From positions 1,364,001-1,428,000 of the forward strand of contig JAPEUQ010000009.1 in assembly GCA_027946365.1 (NCBI GenBank): a stretch of 64,000 nt of DNA. The letters run 5' to 3'. Numbering within the stretch: position 1 is the first letter of the stretch; each line of letters starts with the position of its first letter. The translations under genes were made by a program, and so were the position numbers. The stretch is from Kalmusia sp. IMI 367209 (Eukaryota > Ascomycota > Dothideomycetes > Pleosporales > Didymosphaeriaceae). The notes beneath the pieces were generated by a model. It made no database searches. It was not told where the DNA came from and saw only the letters and a list, made by a program, of their open reading frames with translations. Below, piece after piece: positions 35,162-47,379 of the stretch.

Positions 35162-36477
35162 ATGCATGCTCACGCACCTAGCTGGATCGTTGTATCGCAT
35201 AAGGCGGCGGCCGACATCAGTACTCAGGCCCTCGTCCCCGCAGTAGTTCTGACATCCCTCGCTCTGGTGACGGTAACGCTACGATGGCACTCTCGCGTTC
35301 GTCTGTCGAAGATCTACGGCGTCGAGGATGTATTTGTCACTCTTGCCCTGGTATGACCACAAATCATTTCTGAGCTTCGGAGATACCTAATGACACCAGG
35401 TATTTTCGATGGTCTTCACCGGCATCGTAGGTGCAGGTAAGATCTGTGATTCTTTCGAATACTTTATATCGCTGACACAGCATACGTAGAATTTGAAATC
35501 GACACGGGCAATACGAATGGCGAGGTGCGAGCAGCGCTCTTGAAGACTATGATGAAGGTAGACATTGAAAGCCACACTCATCTTGCTCTACTAATCTGCT
35601 TCATAGTTGATGTTCGCTCAATCAATTGCCTACCACGTTGCCGTCAACCTAGTCAGATTCTCCATCCTCTTTCAATTCTACCACCTCTTCCAGCATATCC
35701 GCCCACTTACGACCTGCCTCTGCGCCGTCATCGTTCTTACACTCGCCTCCTTCGCGTGGGGTGTCCTCGGTGTAGTCTTCCTCTGTCGTCCCGTGCAGAA
35801 GTACTGGGAGGCGGAAATAGCAGGCAAATGCATGGACGCGGAGCTGCATTTCTGGACATGTGCAATCGTGGGCATCGTCTTAGACTTTGCGATTTGGACG
35901 CTACCGATACCAGTGCTGGGCAGGCTAAGCTTGGGCAGGAGACAGAAAGTGGGGTTGCTGGTGCCGTTTGGGTTGGGTCTTTTGTGAGTATTCCAAATCA
36001 AAGACGGAGCAGAGTGTTCTGACCAGGCATAGTGTTTGCGTTGTTGCGATCTTGAGGCTTGTGCTTGTCCACGATGCTGCAGTGAAGCGGAACGTCAGCA
36101 GTAAGTCCCGACTCTATCCTCATCCTTATACCCTTGAGCCTTTCTAATCAAAGCAAATAGAGTCCGGAACACACGCCGTTATCTGGTCTACCACCGAAGT
36201 CAACGTCGCCATCATCTGCTCGTCTCTGCTTGTCATGAAGCCGCTACTCGCACATATCATACCTAGTCTAGACGCCAATACTCCGCGTTCTGCAAGCGAG
36301 GAGCATGGAAGTATTCGTAGACTGATGAGGATGTGCAATTTGGAAGAGACGCTGACGGGGAGCTTGGGCACTGGGAACAGAGACGGGCACGAGTCCGCGT
36401 GGACAAGTAGCGATAGTAGCAGTGCGGAAGCTGGGAACTCCAGAACTAAGATGGAAGATAGGGAAAAGGCTGTGTAG
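35162..36477 (+). CDS. Rhodopsin-domain integral membrane protein (Pth11/SAT4 type)
   Basis: Six exons (35162-35350, 35400-35436, 35481-35557, 35607-35983, 36033-36100, 36161-36477) join exactly to 354 codons. The protein has about seven hydrophobic segments, with family hallmarks RWHSRVR after the first span, GVEDVFVTLAL in the second, a Cys in the VFLCRPVQKYW segment, and GKCMD in the extracellular loop. The C-terminal tail after the last span (about 80 residues) is Ser/Glu-rich and cytoplasmic. Fungi have large families of these proteins; the best known member is the Pth11 receptor, but most are uncharacterised. No CFEM domain precedes the membrane region. Ligand unknown. Confidence 0.87.
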
Positions 36478-36819
36478 GAAGCCTCTTCGAGATTGTTGAA
36501 CCAGATGTGATGTGTCTCTGATGGTATCTTGGTGTGATTCGATCTACGATGGGTGTTCGAATACATGTATGAAATATGCTAGCAGGTGATACTACATTTA
36601 CAGAAATTCTACTCATGAGCATAGGCAGCAAATGTCACCCGACATGGTCGCCGAGTAATCTTTGTTGGTGAGGCTTGCTGGGTGCGATCGATGCGAGAGC
36701 TTGAGCACAGACGGCGCACAGACCACTTTTAGTGGAGCTCACCAGCCGGCGTCATTCTGCTGCTGCACTTGGTCTGCACCTCGATCTGAGAGCTACTTAC
36801 CACTTAACATCACCGTTGC
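36478..36819. other. Short intergenic, upstream of V-ATPase gene
   Basis: No coding signal. It probably carries promoter elements of the V-ATPase A gene. Confidence 0.4.
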
Positions 36820-37056
36820 ATGCTTGGTTTACGGCCTCGCCTCCGACCTCGACCTTCTTTCCTAGATCTCGTGCGCAAGACCAATTCGGAATACCTGCTG
36901 TCCCGCCCTACTACTCCACTTGAGGAAGGCACCAGCCCGCAACTCGTTCCGCTCCCCAAGAGCCCGGTGCTCGTGCCGCAGGAGGACGAAGACGTTGAGA
37001 CGCCCCCGCCGTATTCGCCTGTCGACGAAGTAAAGCAGGAGAGAAAGATAGACAAG
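36820..37056 (+). other. In-frame open extension upstream of V-ATPase subunit A
   Basis: 79 codons from ATG 36820 run without a stop straight into the usual V-ATPase start ATG at 37057, in the same frame. The translation is Arg-rich at first, then Pro/Glu-rich, with a PPPY motif (in ETPPPYSPVDE) near residue 64. It could be an alternative N-terminus, a leader read from an upstream start, or untranslated leader open by chance. Confidence 0.4.
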
Positions 37057-39210
37057 ATGCCGCCTGTGAGTGATTTGTATGGAGGGGGGAGGGGCTTGGG
37101 AATGGGCTGTGGCTGACGACGGTGGGGTTACAGAAACAGCAGAAGAAGGCGGACGATGACGAGCAACAAGGTATGTTCATATGTATTCTATGTGCTAGAT
37201 CGTGTGGCATTGATGCTGACCGTTTTGTAGGCACCGTCTTTTCCATCTCCGGGTACGTCACCGCAGCGTCCTCATGTCGCAACTTGTACTGATACTCAAA
37301 GACCCGTCATCGTGGCCGCGGACATGATAGGATGCGCTATGTACGAGCTTGTACGAGTTTCTCAGCCTAGACATCATCATATACTAATGATGCTGCAGGT
37401 CCGCGTCGGCCACGACAACCTTGTTGGAGAGGTTATTCGAATCGAGGCCGATAAAGCCACCATTCAGGTCTACGAAGAGACCGGTATGCGATGGATGCCA
37501 TGGCTTGTGGCATAGACTGACAATTGTTTAGCTGGTGTCACGGTTGGCGATCCTGTCGTTAGGACAGGCAAGCCGCTCTCTGTCGAGCTCGGCCCTGGTC
37601 TTATGGAAACTATCTATGACGGTATTCAGCGCCCGCTCAAGAGTATCGCGGACGCAGCGAATAGCATCTACATTCCCCGCGGTATCGACATCCCAGCTCT
37701 CGACCGTAAGAAGAAGTGGGACTTCACTCCTGGCAAATACAAGGTCGGAGACCACATCACTGGGGGTGACGTCTTCGGCAGCGTAGTTGAGAACAGTCTA
37801 CTCAGCGACCACAAGATCCTGCTTCCCCCGCGCGCTAAGGGAACGATCACCCGTCTTGCAGACAAGGGCAGCTACACTGTGGATGAGAAGATTTTGGAAC
37901 TCGAGTTCAATGGGGTCAAGACCGAGTATAGCATGATGCACCCTTGGCCCGTCCGTGTGCCTCGTCCTAGTTCCGAGAAGCTCTCGTCGGACCGGCCCCT
38001 CGTGGTCGGTCAGCGCGTCCTGGATGCTCTTTTCCCCAGTGTCCAGGGTGGCACCGTGTGCATCCCTGGTGCTTTCGGATGCGGCAAGACTGTTATTTCT
38101 CAGTCTCTATCTAAGTTCTCTAATTCCGACATCATTGTGTACGTGGGCTGCGGCGAACGCGGAAATGAGATGGCTGAAGTGTTGATGGACTTCCCTGAGC
38201 TCACCATCGATGTCAACGGCAAGAAGGAGCCTATCATGAAGCGCACCACGCTTATCGCTAACACGTCGAACATGCCTGTGGCCGCCCGGGAAGCCTCCAT
38301 CTATACGGGGATCACAGTAGCTGAGTATTTCCGAGACCAAGGCAAGGACGTAGCCATGATGGCTGACTCGTCTTCACGGTGGGCTGAGGCTCTTCGTGAG
38401 ATTTCTGGTCGTCTCGGAGAGATGCCTGCTGATCAGGGTTTCCCCGCCTACTTGGGTGCCAAGCTCGCGTCCTTCTACGAGCGTGCGGGTCGGGTCGCTG
38501 CGCTTGGTAGCCCTGAGCGATATGGCAGTGTCAGTATTGTCGGTGCCGTCAGTCCTCCAGGTGGTGATTTCTCAGATCCTGTCACTACGAGCACGCTCAA
38601 CATTGTGCAAGTTTTCTGGGGTCTCGATAAGAAGCTAGCGCAGCGAAAACATTTCCCGTCAGTCAATACTGGACTCAGTTACAGCAAGTACACGACTCCA
38701 CTGGACAAGTTCTACGCGAAGAATAACCCGGAGTTCCCTCGCCTACGCGACCGCATCAAGGAGCTCCTCACCACGTCCGAAGATCTCGACCAGGTCGTGC
38801 AGCTTGTCGGTAAATCCGCTCTGGGCGACCCTGACAAGATCACTTTGGACGTTGCGACGTTGATCAAGGAAGACTTCTTGCAACAAAATGGCTACTCAGA
38901 TTATGACCAGTTCTGCCCGCTATGGAAGACTGAATGGATGATGAAGAATATGATGGCATTCCACGACGAAGCGCAGAAAGCGGTTGCGCAGGGCCATCCT
39001 TGGACAAAAATTAGGGAGAGCACTTCAGAAGTCCAAAGTCAACTACGTAGCATGAAATTCGAATTGCCCAGTGAGGGTGAGGAGAAGGTTACGAAGAAGG
39101 TAAGTTGCACCAATTCTGATGATGCATGATGAATTTCGCTAATGGGTTTCAAGTACGAGGAGCTCCTTCAGAAGATGACGGACAAGTTCGCATCGGTGGT
39201 AGACGAGTAA
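37057..39210 (+). CDS. VMA1: V-type proton ATPase catalytic subunit A
   Basis: Seven exons; the first codes only MPP (37057-37065), the next starts at 37134 with a Lys/Asp-rich segment, and the long exon begins near 37532. The nucleotide-binding P-loop GAFGCGKT, the [19 protein letters not shown] segment and [11 protein letters not shown] are all present and in order; the last exon ends at 39210 after a frame-restoring intron near 39101-39152. Length is about 620 residues, normal for the family. There is no intein between the P-loop and the following helices, unlike yeast VMA1. Subunit A hydrolyses ATP in the V1 sector and drives proton pumping into vacuoles and other endomembranes. The frame is also open upstream to 36820. 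Confidence 0.97.
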
Positions 39211-39742
39211 AGCTTAGGCAGGCGTGTTTTGCATAGCGTGATTCCTGGGCGGTGGATATAGATTGAGCTCTCCGTACATTCGAAATGTTGATGCCTATTT
39301 TGGCTGACGACGCAACCATGTGAACGGCCCGTGTGACGTACCCGGGGGCGACCGGGTACTCTTCTCATGCCTGCACGTTCGCTATTTGTGTGATATCTGG
39401 AGCGCACCGTCGCACATGAATCTTTCGTGAACGAAATGAAGGTGCGAATTTTCAAAGTTTAAGAGGGCCCAATATCGTGGACGGAGGCCCTAAATAACCT
39501 TAAAAGAGGTTCGCGTCGGTGCTTGTGACGAGGTGTGCGCTGCGCCACAGTGGCGCGTATCCTGGTCTGTTCGTGGGCGGGCCCATTGCCAGCTAAGTTA
39601 CGACACCAAACCGCATACACCCCCGAATCTACGCCCCCGACTGCTTCTTAAACCAGCAGTACGCCGCCAAACTTACCCTTCGCCAGTACACCCACACATA
39701 TACATTCTTCAAAACTAGAGAAACCGCACACCATCGCCAGCC
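39211..39742. other. Intergenic between V-ATPase A and Vps1
   Basis: No gene. It is the 3' region of V-ATPase A and the promoter of the dynamin gene on the same strand. Confidence 0.5.
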
Positions 39743-42192
39743 ATGGCGGTCAATCCAACTGCGTAGGTCGCTGTGGGGGTTGCTCAGGGAGACGAAGGCT
39801 AACGAGTGTGTACAGCATTAATGTCAACGACCCCGGCTTGATCACGCTTGTAAACAAGCTGCAGGATGTATTCACGACGGTCGGAGTATGTTAGAATCCC
39901 TCAGCGTCCCTCGCGCTGGAACCCTCCCACTGCTCGAATTCCCACCGGGGCACCCACCCTTCCCCCGCCCACCGGCCACCGACACGATAAAGATCGCGCA
40001 ATGCTGACGCCTATCGCAGGTCCAGAATCCCATAGACTTGCCCCAAATCGCCGTCGTAGGATCGCAGTCGAGTGGAAAAAGTTCGGTGCTGGAGAACATT
40101 GTCGGGCGTGATTTGTGAGTGCTGAGAGCTTCTACGCAAGGCACAAAGATGGGGAGACAACTGACAATAGGGAATAGCTTGCCGCGTGGAACCGGTATCG
40201 TAACGCGAAGACCGCTCATTCTGCAGCTCATCAATCGCCAATCGTCGAAACCGCAGGCAAATGGCGTCAAGGAAGAGGTCAAGACGTCCGATGCAGAGTC
40301 CAACGTGGACGAGTGGGGCGAGTTTCTACACATCCCCGGCCAGAAATTCCACGACTTCAATAAGATACGAGAGGAGATTGTGCGCGAGACCGAGTCCAAG
40401 ACTGGCCGTAATGCAGGTATCTCGCCCGCTCCCATCAACCTGAGAATATACTCGCCAAACGTCCTTACTCTCACCCTCGTCGATTTGCCTGGGTTGACAA
40501 AGGTTCCGGTTGGCGACCAGCCGCGCGATATCGAACGCCAGATTCGCGAGATGGTGTTGAAGCAGATCAGCAAGCCGAATGCTATAATACTCGCTGTCAC
40601 GGCCGCGAACACGGATTTGGCGAACTCGGATGGATTGAAGTTGGCGCGAGAAGTGGACCCTGAAGGGCAGCGGACAATTGGTGTGCTTACCAAGGTCGAC
40701 TTGATGGACGACGGAACCGATGTTGTGGACATTCTCGCTGGGCGCATTATTCCGCTGCGATTGGGTTATGTTCCGGTCGTCAACCGAGGGCAGAGGGACA
40801 TCGAAAATAAGAAGGCGATCTCACATGCCCTAGAGCACGAGCGGTCATTCTTTGAAAACCACAAGGCGTACCGAAACAAGGCTGCCTACTGTGGTACGCC
40901 CTATCTGGCACGCAAGCTCAATTTGGTGGGTACCCGCGTCGTCTTAGAGGTTGGAAGCAAATGCTAACAAATTATAGATCCTCATGATGCACATCAAGCA
41001 GACACTGCCCGATATCAAAGCGCGCATTGCTTCCTCTCTCCAGAAATATTCGGCCGAACTTTCACAATTGGGCGACTCGTTATTGGGCAATAACTCGAAC
41101 ATTGTATTGAACATGATTACAGAATTCAGTAATGAATACCGGGGCGTTCTTGAGGGCAACAATCAGGAGCTGTCAGCATCTGAGCTCTCCGGCGGTGCCC
41201 GTATTGCCTTCGTATATCACGAACTCTATGCCAACGGCGTAAAGGCTGTAGATCCCTTCGATCAGGTCAAGGACGTCGACATTCGAACTGTGCTCTACAA
41301 CTCCTCCGGTTCATCGCCCGCGCTCTTCGTTGGTACCACCGCATTCGAGCTCGTAGTCAAGCAGCAGATCAAGCGCCTAGAAGACCCCAGCTTGAAGTGC
41401 GTTAGTCTAGTGTACGATGAGCTGATCCGCATCCTCGGTCAACTCCTCAACAAGGCGACCTTTAGGCGGTACCCCGGTTTGAAAGAAAAACTACATCAAG
41501 TGGTAGTCACCTTCTTCAAGAAGGCCATGGACCCGACAAACAAGCTCGTTAAGGACCTTGTTGCCATGGAATCGTGCTACATCAACACCGGCCACCCTGA
41601 CTTCATTAACGGCTCGCGAGCTATGGCGATCGTAAACGAGCGACACAATGCGGCGAAGCCAACGCAAGTAGATCCCAAGACAGGAAAACCGCTACCGCCT
41701 TCTGTGCCTCCGCGGGCAGCGTCGCCTTCGCTAGGCGTTGATCCGAACGATGGCGGGGGCTTTTTCGGAAGTTTCTTCGCGAGCAAGAACAAGAAGAAGA
41801 TGGCGGCTATGGAAGCCCCACCGCCAACACTGAAGGCTTCGGGTACACTGTCGGAGAAGGAGGCACAAGAGGTCGAGGTCATTAGTAAGTCTTCCCTACC
41901 CATCTTCCCAATATGAACGATGCTTACGCGGACGACAGAGCTCCTTATAACATCCTACTTCAACATCGTACGCCGCACCATGATCGATATGGTGCCCAAA
42001 GCCATTATGCTTAACCTCGTGTCATGGACTAAAGAGGAAATGCAGCGCGAGCTGCTCGAGAACATGTACAAGACGGAGGAGCTGGACGACTTGCTCAAGG
42101 AGAGCGAGTACACGGTCAGGAGGCGGAAGGAGTGCCAACAAATGGTGGAGAGTCTGAGCAAGGCCAGCGAGATTGTGAATCAAGTACAGTGA
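39743..42192 (+). CDS. VPS1: Dynamin-like GTPase Vps1
   Basis: ATG 39743 opens a 20-nt first exon; further exons start at 39821, 40020, 40172, 40979 and 41939 after frame-restoring introns. The GTPase domain carries G1 [13 protein letters not shown]3 LVDLPGL and G4 TKVDLMDDG. The middle/stalk region follows, then a Pro-rich insert (about 41690-41750) and the GTPase effector domain ending in [11 protein letters not shown]. No pleckstrin domain or membrane-spanning segment is present, as expected for Vps1 rather than classical dynamin or Dnm1. Vps1 severs membranes in Golgi-endosome and vacuolar traffic and in peroxisome division. It follows V-ATPase A on the same strand. Confidence 0.95.
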
Positions 42193-43153
42193 GGTGGTGG
42201 TAGTAGTGGTGGTGGTAGTGAGACGAACGGAGGTGTGAGCGATCCAAGGCAAGGAAGACGAGAAAGCTAGGGCGAGGGCGGGAGAAGTATACAATACGTG
42301 GGCGCGTGTTATGTTGTTTGTGAGTATGTTTGGCATGCCTAGTGCGATGTAACATGGGTCGGTTGGGGGCTTGGGACTTTGTTTTACGCTGCAAAGGGTA
42401 GATTTTTTTTTTCTCTAGTCGTGTCGTGGAGAGGTCTTAGGATATACCATTCATCCCATTCCTGTTCAACCACACTCTCCGCCGTCGTCCATAAGGGCAG
42501 TCAATCCGCCCCTCCGTAGCACTGCATGTCAGTAGCTTGAGACTGTATCTATCGTGTAGCCTGGTGTCACTCGCAACTAGAAATCTAGCTTCTGAACAAG
42601 TGGAGCTGCGAATGGGGTCGTTCACGAGAACGCGGCACTTTTGTACTGTCAGATGCGCCCCTTGGAATGGCCGAGGAAGCGTAGATTACTATCATTCTGG
42701 GCTTGTGTAGTTGAGCCCTTCTGCGAGCCTAAGGGAGCACCCGGAAAGTCGGTGTGCATTGGGGTTTTCAGCTAGTAGAAATGGTGTCCTGAGTTTACCT
42801 CGCATGTTTTCATACCCGCAATATGCGATTCTACTGCATAGATCCACGGATTTGTTCCGGATACCGCGACCTGAGATAAGCGTGTGAAAGCACGTGTTAC
42901 ATAAGCGTTCTGCAGATAGGTAAAGAGTGAGCCCTGCGGTGAGTCGGCACGCGACACCAGCAATCAAATGTGAAAGTCAATGAGTAGGATAGGTAAGTAG
43001 TATTGCTCGATTCCACAGGAAAACAAGCATGGTTGATCATTGCTCACTTCTCGTTCGTTATACAAGTACACCGTTCGCGCCAGGGGCGCGCCTAGTCAAC
43101 CGTCGCTCGCTTCTCACGATGTCCGCCCAAGTCTCAACTCAGTCGCTGCTCGC
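42193..43153. other. Intergenic between convergent genes
   Basis: 3' regions of Vps1 and the insulin-degrading enzyme gene. A GTGGTGGTAGT-rich simple stretch at 42193-42225 follows the Vps1 stop. No gene seen. Confidence 0.5.
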
Positions 43154-46100
43154 TCACAGCTTCGCACCTCCTTCCATGAATTCTTCTAATTCCCTGACCG
43201 GCCGCACGCCCGTGCTGGCGTACAGCGCCGCCTTGAAAGCACGCACGTCGGTGATGAGCACGGGCTGCTTTGCGTCGTTGGCCTCGATGGCTCCGACGCC
43301 GAGCTTCTCCTCTACAGCCTTGACCTCGCCGGACAGACCGCTGTCAGCGAGGCCGAGCGCTGCGCTCGCCTCATCGACGATGTTGTCTACCTTCTCCTTG
43401 CCGAGCTTGAGGTCCTCGGTCAGGTAGGCAGAGATAGCCGTTGGAATAGCGTCCGCAGCGCTTACGCCATCAAGGCGAGCCTGTAGTGCATTTGCGTCGA
43501 GAGTCACATTCTCCTGCGTGAGGATCGGCTGGAGGACGGTGAGGGCCTGCGTCTTCATCTCATCGAGGGTGGGTTCCTTAGGTTTGGATTGCGCGATGAG
43601 GTGCACTGCGAGTTTGGCGCGGTGGGGGGACGAAGGCGAGATGAAGCGCGCGTAGAAGGCCTGCATATCGGATTTGGAGAGGGTGGCGACGGTGGAGGCG
43701 TCGATGTCGGCTGTCTATTATCAGCAAGGTGTACATTATGGATTGGACTCACTTGTGGGGCTTGAGCTTGAGCTTGAATATAAATTTGTAATGGGTGTAG
43801 TGGTAAGATTTCTTGTCGATCGTTGTCCAGATAGGTAGGTTTCGTGTACACATTTGGCACGATTGCATAGATTTGGGAAAGGGAGAAGGGAATCGGTGAT
43901 GAAAAGAGAGGGGGAATGATTTACCTTGCAAGAAATCATACGTGTTGTTGAACATATGATTCCAGAACCGATTTCCCTCCTGGGTAAGATTTTTCAGGGA
44001 CTCCAACCTCTTGGATATGACAGCACCCTTGTGCTTCTCGAATTCATCCTCGCTCATCTCAGCAAGGGTCTGCTCGAACTTGGTCAGAAAATGGTCGATC
44101 CGGCCTTCCAAATACCTGCAGTCCTTCTCGCTCTGGATCAAGATGCGGAACCCAGCGAACGTGATGCCCGCCGTGGAACCAGAGAAGACGACATAGCCCA
44201 GCTGCTCGATAGTGCGGAGCTGGTTGAACGCCGGCTCGTCGAGCATCTGCGCGAGAAGGAACTGCTTGGCGCGGAGAGTTGCGTCCATGCGATTGCCCAG
44301 ATAAAGCGTGTATTCGATGCAGTGATTGACGTTCGCAGGATCTTTCAATTGCTGTTCGTAAATGAAGTTACTCGCCTCTGGCCAAATCAAGCTACGCTGG
44401 ATAGGCCATTGGCTCACGGGTAGCTTCTTTGGCTTGATGATCTTTTCCACTAGATCTGTGATCTTGAGGGCTTCTTCTTTATACAGGTTACCGTGTGCAA
44501 GAACCTCGATATGGCATTGCTCTAGCACCTGCGGGATAAAGCGTTGTACCTCCTCCGCGGTGATAGTCTCCAATTCCAATGCGAGCTCATCGTTCATGTA
44601 GACACTATCAGCCCTGAAATTACGAGAGTAGGTCCCGACCTGATGGAAAGGTTGCCCGTAATTCCAGTTGCGGAAACTCCGACTAGTCTTATCATGCACG
44701 ATCTTGAAGCGGTCTTCCTTGATCTCTAGATCCCGAATCTGCAGTAGGACTTTCTCCAGCAGGACATGCAATTTATCGTTGTAGCCGGAGACAAGAATGC
44801 TGAGGCCGGTCGTATGGGAAGCGAAGCTATAGACTAGGCCGGAGATGTCTGCATCGTAGGAGTACTCTACCAGGGCATCGTCGACTAAGCTTGAAAAGAG
44901 CGAAGCTATGACAGCGGTCCTAGGCGAAACATGGGCCATTGGAGTCCGGAGGTGGATATTCACGTTGGCCTTGGGCACCCAGAACTGGTCGTCCTTCTTC
45001 CACCATGACCGCACACCATCATCATTTCGGATAAGCTTAGGATGCTTCAAAGGCGCTTCAACCTCTTTCTTGTCCACCTCCAGTCGATTAGGGATAAACT
45101 CATTCTTGTGTGGAAGATGCAGCTCTTGCGGCCGCGTCTTGTTTTCAAAGGCTTGCTTGATCTCGGCTAGGAAATCTTGTGGAATTTTTTCAGTTTTATA
45201 CTCAGTGCCATACCACTTTTCTTTTTGGTTCCAATCACCAGGAAATTCTTGGCTGACGATTGTCATTCTGAAATTGTCGGGGTTCAAGTGTTCCATCCCC
45301 TGACCGATAAGCTCGGCGTCAAACTTCTTGGTAACCGATGGTCCGCTAAGTAACATCTTGCGCTCGTAAGGTTTTTGCATGACAGAGGCGAGAGCACTAG
45401 TGGTGCGACTGGGTGGACTCTTTTGCTTGAAGCGGAACTCAACTTCGCTGATTTTGATCTGCTCGTTGACCACCCATTCTTGGGGCGGCAACTCGCGAAC
45501 CATGGCAATATATTGAAAGATAATCTTCACAATATCCTTGTAATGCTTTAAGCCCTCCTCCGTGAGCTTGACGCTGATGTTGAAGATGCCGCTGCCTGGG
45601 CAGATCGACGATCCTCCAGCACCCAAACCATTCGCCCACCCCTTGGCCTTAATGTAAGATAGAATGCTCCCGGGACCCTCGTGACCGATGAGGTGGCTGA
45701 GATAGCGTGATGGGTGAGATTCGTAAAAATCTTCCTCATCGCGATACAAGAACGAAAGCTCCAACGACCTTGATTCAAAAACCGGCTTTGCAAATGTGTG
45801 TATAAGCAGCTCCTTCTCCGAATAAACAGCAACGTCGTCCCAGCGCTTTCGCGGCAGGTTCTTATCCGGAACTTTTGAGAAGATCTCATCCCACCCAACC
45901 CTCGAGGGTATCCAAGCTCTCTCGGCCGAGTACAACAAGTTTCATCCTGTTTGCCGAGTAGTGAGTTGCGTGGAATTTCATGAACTCATCCCGGATCTGG
46001 ACACCCCGAGCGATCGGATCATCGTGCAGTGTCTTCCAGCTGCCCGTAGAGAAGTGATTGTATGGGTGTTTAGGATTGGAGAGATTCTTCATCAGTTGGT

Positions 46101-47032
46101 GTAGCCTCCACGTGTCGCTCTGGAGGTTCTTTTTGTTTTCCGAGTCGACGGCCTTGATCTCACGGTCGACTGTGTCCTCAAGGAACAGAGGACATATGAA
46201 GAACTGGCCAAAGCGATCTAGGGCCCCCCAGAGAGGTGACTGCTCCTTATCGACCGGCAAGTGATCCTGTGTCGCATTGGGCGTGGCAGTGTTGCTGTTC
46301 GTCGGCGTGGAAGTGGACGCGGCGAGCTCGAAGTAGTAGTTTGTAGAGGTAGATGCCGTATAAGCGTTCGAGTGCCCGGAGTGAGACGTGAGGTACTTGT
46401 TGTAATTGTTCTCTTCCGGATACTGATTGGTAACGGTTAGCTCCAGCTCTTTGGCACGTTGTGCGACCGCAACTGAGACAGCGTGTTCAACATCAGACGC
46501 CACCACGTACCTTCTCTGTGCCCATGAACAGCAAGTGCTCCACCGCATGCGCTATGCCCGGCATGTCTGCAGCATCACTAAAGCTGCCGACGTTGACGTC
46601 CATAGCGGCACTAGCCTTGTCCGTGGTCGCATCGTGTATTAAGAGCACCTCGAGCTGATTTGAGAGAGTGATGATGCGGTATGAGCGGTCGTCGACCTCG
46701 GCGCGCTCCAAGTCCTCGATGCGCGGTCGTGCGACGCGGTTGGCCACTGGTTCTTCCATGATGGTCTTCTGTGTCTCTCTTCGAGACAGACTCGCAAACC
46801 TCCTGCTGATATTTTTAGGGAAGGCGGGGCTAGGCGGCAGCGGCGGGGCTTTATACACGCGGCGTCGCGAAGGTGCGGTCGTGGCAACAAAGCTCACCGG
46901 AGGAGCTGTCAAGGGCGCAGCAGACCGGGTGGCCGGTGACGAGACCCAGTGCGTTGGACTCGCAGTGATGACGGCACTGGGAACGCGGTGCGGTCGGATC
47001 CCCAGAAGCTGCGTGCGAATGAATGCGGGCAT
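43154..47032 (-). CDS. STE23: Insulin-degrading enzyme / Ste23-type M16 metallopeptidase, apparently frameshifted
   Basis: Exon 1 (from ATG 47032) has an Arg/Ser-rich, acid-poor leader, then the inverted zinc site HAVEHLLFMGTEK (HxxEH). An intron near 46508-46425 leads to YPEENNYNKYL. The large central frame carries HLIGHEGPGSILS, EQLGYVVFSG and other inverzincin hallmarks, and a final exon (about 43154-43710) ends in GGAKL, a peroxisomal PTS1-like terminus also found in human IDE. Between ESLDTLEGWV and EIFSKVPDKN the frame shifts by one base in a run of three C on the + strand (45890-45892); no intron of usable size fits. Either a sequencing or assembly error or a real disruption. The M16 enzyme degrades small peptides in a closed chamber; yeast Ste23 also processes a-factor. 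Confidence 0.88.
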
Positions 47033-47121
47033 CCACGAGAGAGCTCGCGGGGCGTTGGAGAAGCACGCAAGAGCTAAACGGCGTGGCAAGCTCTAGCTTC
47101 CGGGGTAACGCGACAGTGTCT

Positions 47122-47162
47122 AGCAAGCAAGCAAGCAAGCAAGCAGGCAAGCAAACAAACAA
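47122..47162. repeat. AAGC/AAAC microsatellite
   Basis: Tandem 4-base units (AAGC repeated, then AAAC) in the short spacer between the divergent insulin-degrading enzyme and EthD genes, likely in or near their promoters. Confidence 0.8.
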
Positions 47163-47379
47163 ACACGCGGGACTCGGGGGCAGGTTGGGAACAGCGGATG
47201 TGGGGAACGCTGGACGTGGTGAGGCTCAATTACAACAGCGCCGCTGGCTCGGTTCCGATGCCCGGAACAAGTCCCGCATCCTGTTATACCCCGGGCCCCT
47301 GCCGGCATTCATAAGAGTCGGGCCTCTACAGAGATCATGTAACACGCCGATCCATTCACAATTGCACAAGTCAGCCATC

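Noticed and set aside
37057..39210. VMA1-type intein in the V-ATPase A gene
   Set aside because: The P-loop and following catalytic motifs run on without an insertion.
39872..40747. 291-codon - strand frame opposite Vps1
   Set aside because: It overlaps the conserved dynamin GTPase exons and has no domain of its own.
46960..47089. Insulin-degrading enzyme start at 47089
   Set aside because: The codon there is TTG, not ATG; the first in-frame ATG is at 47032.
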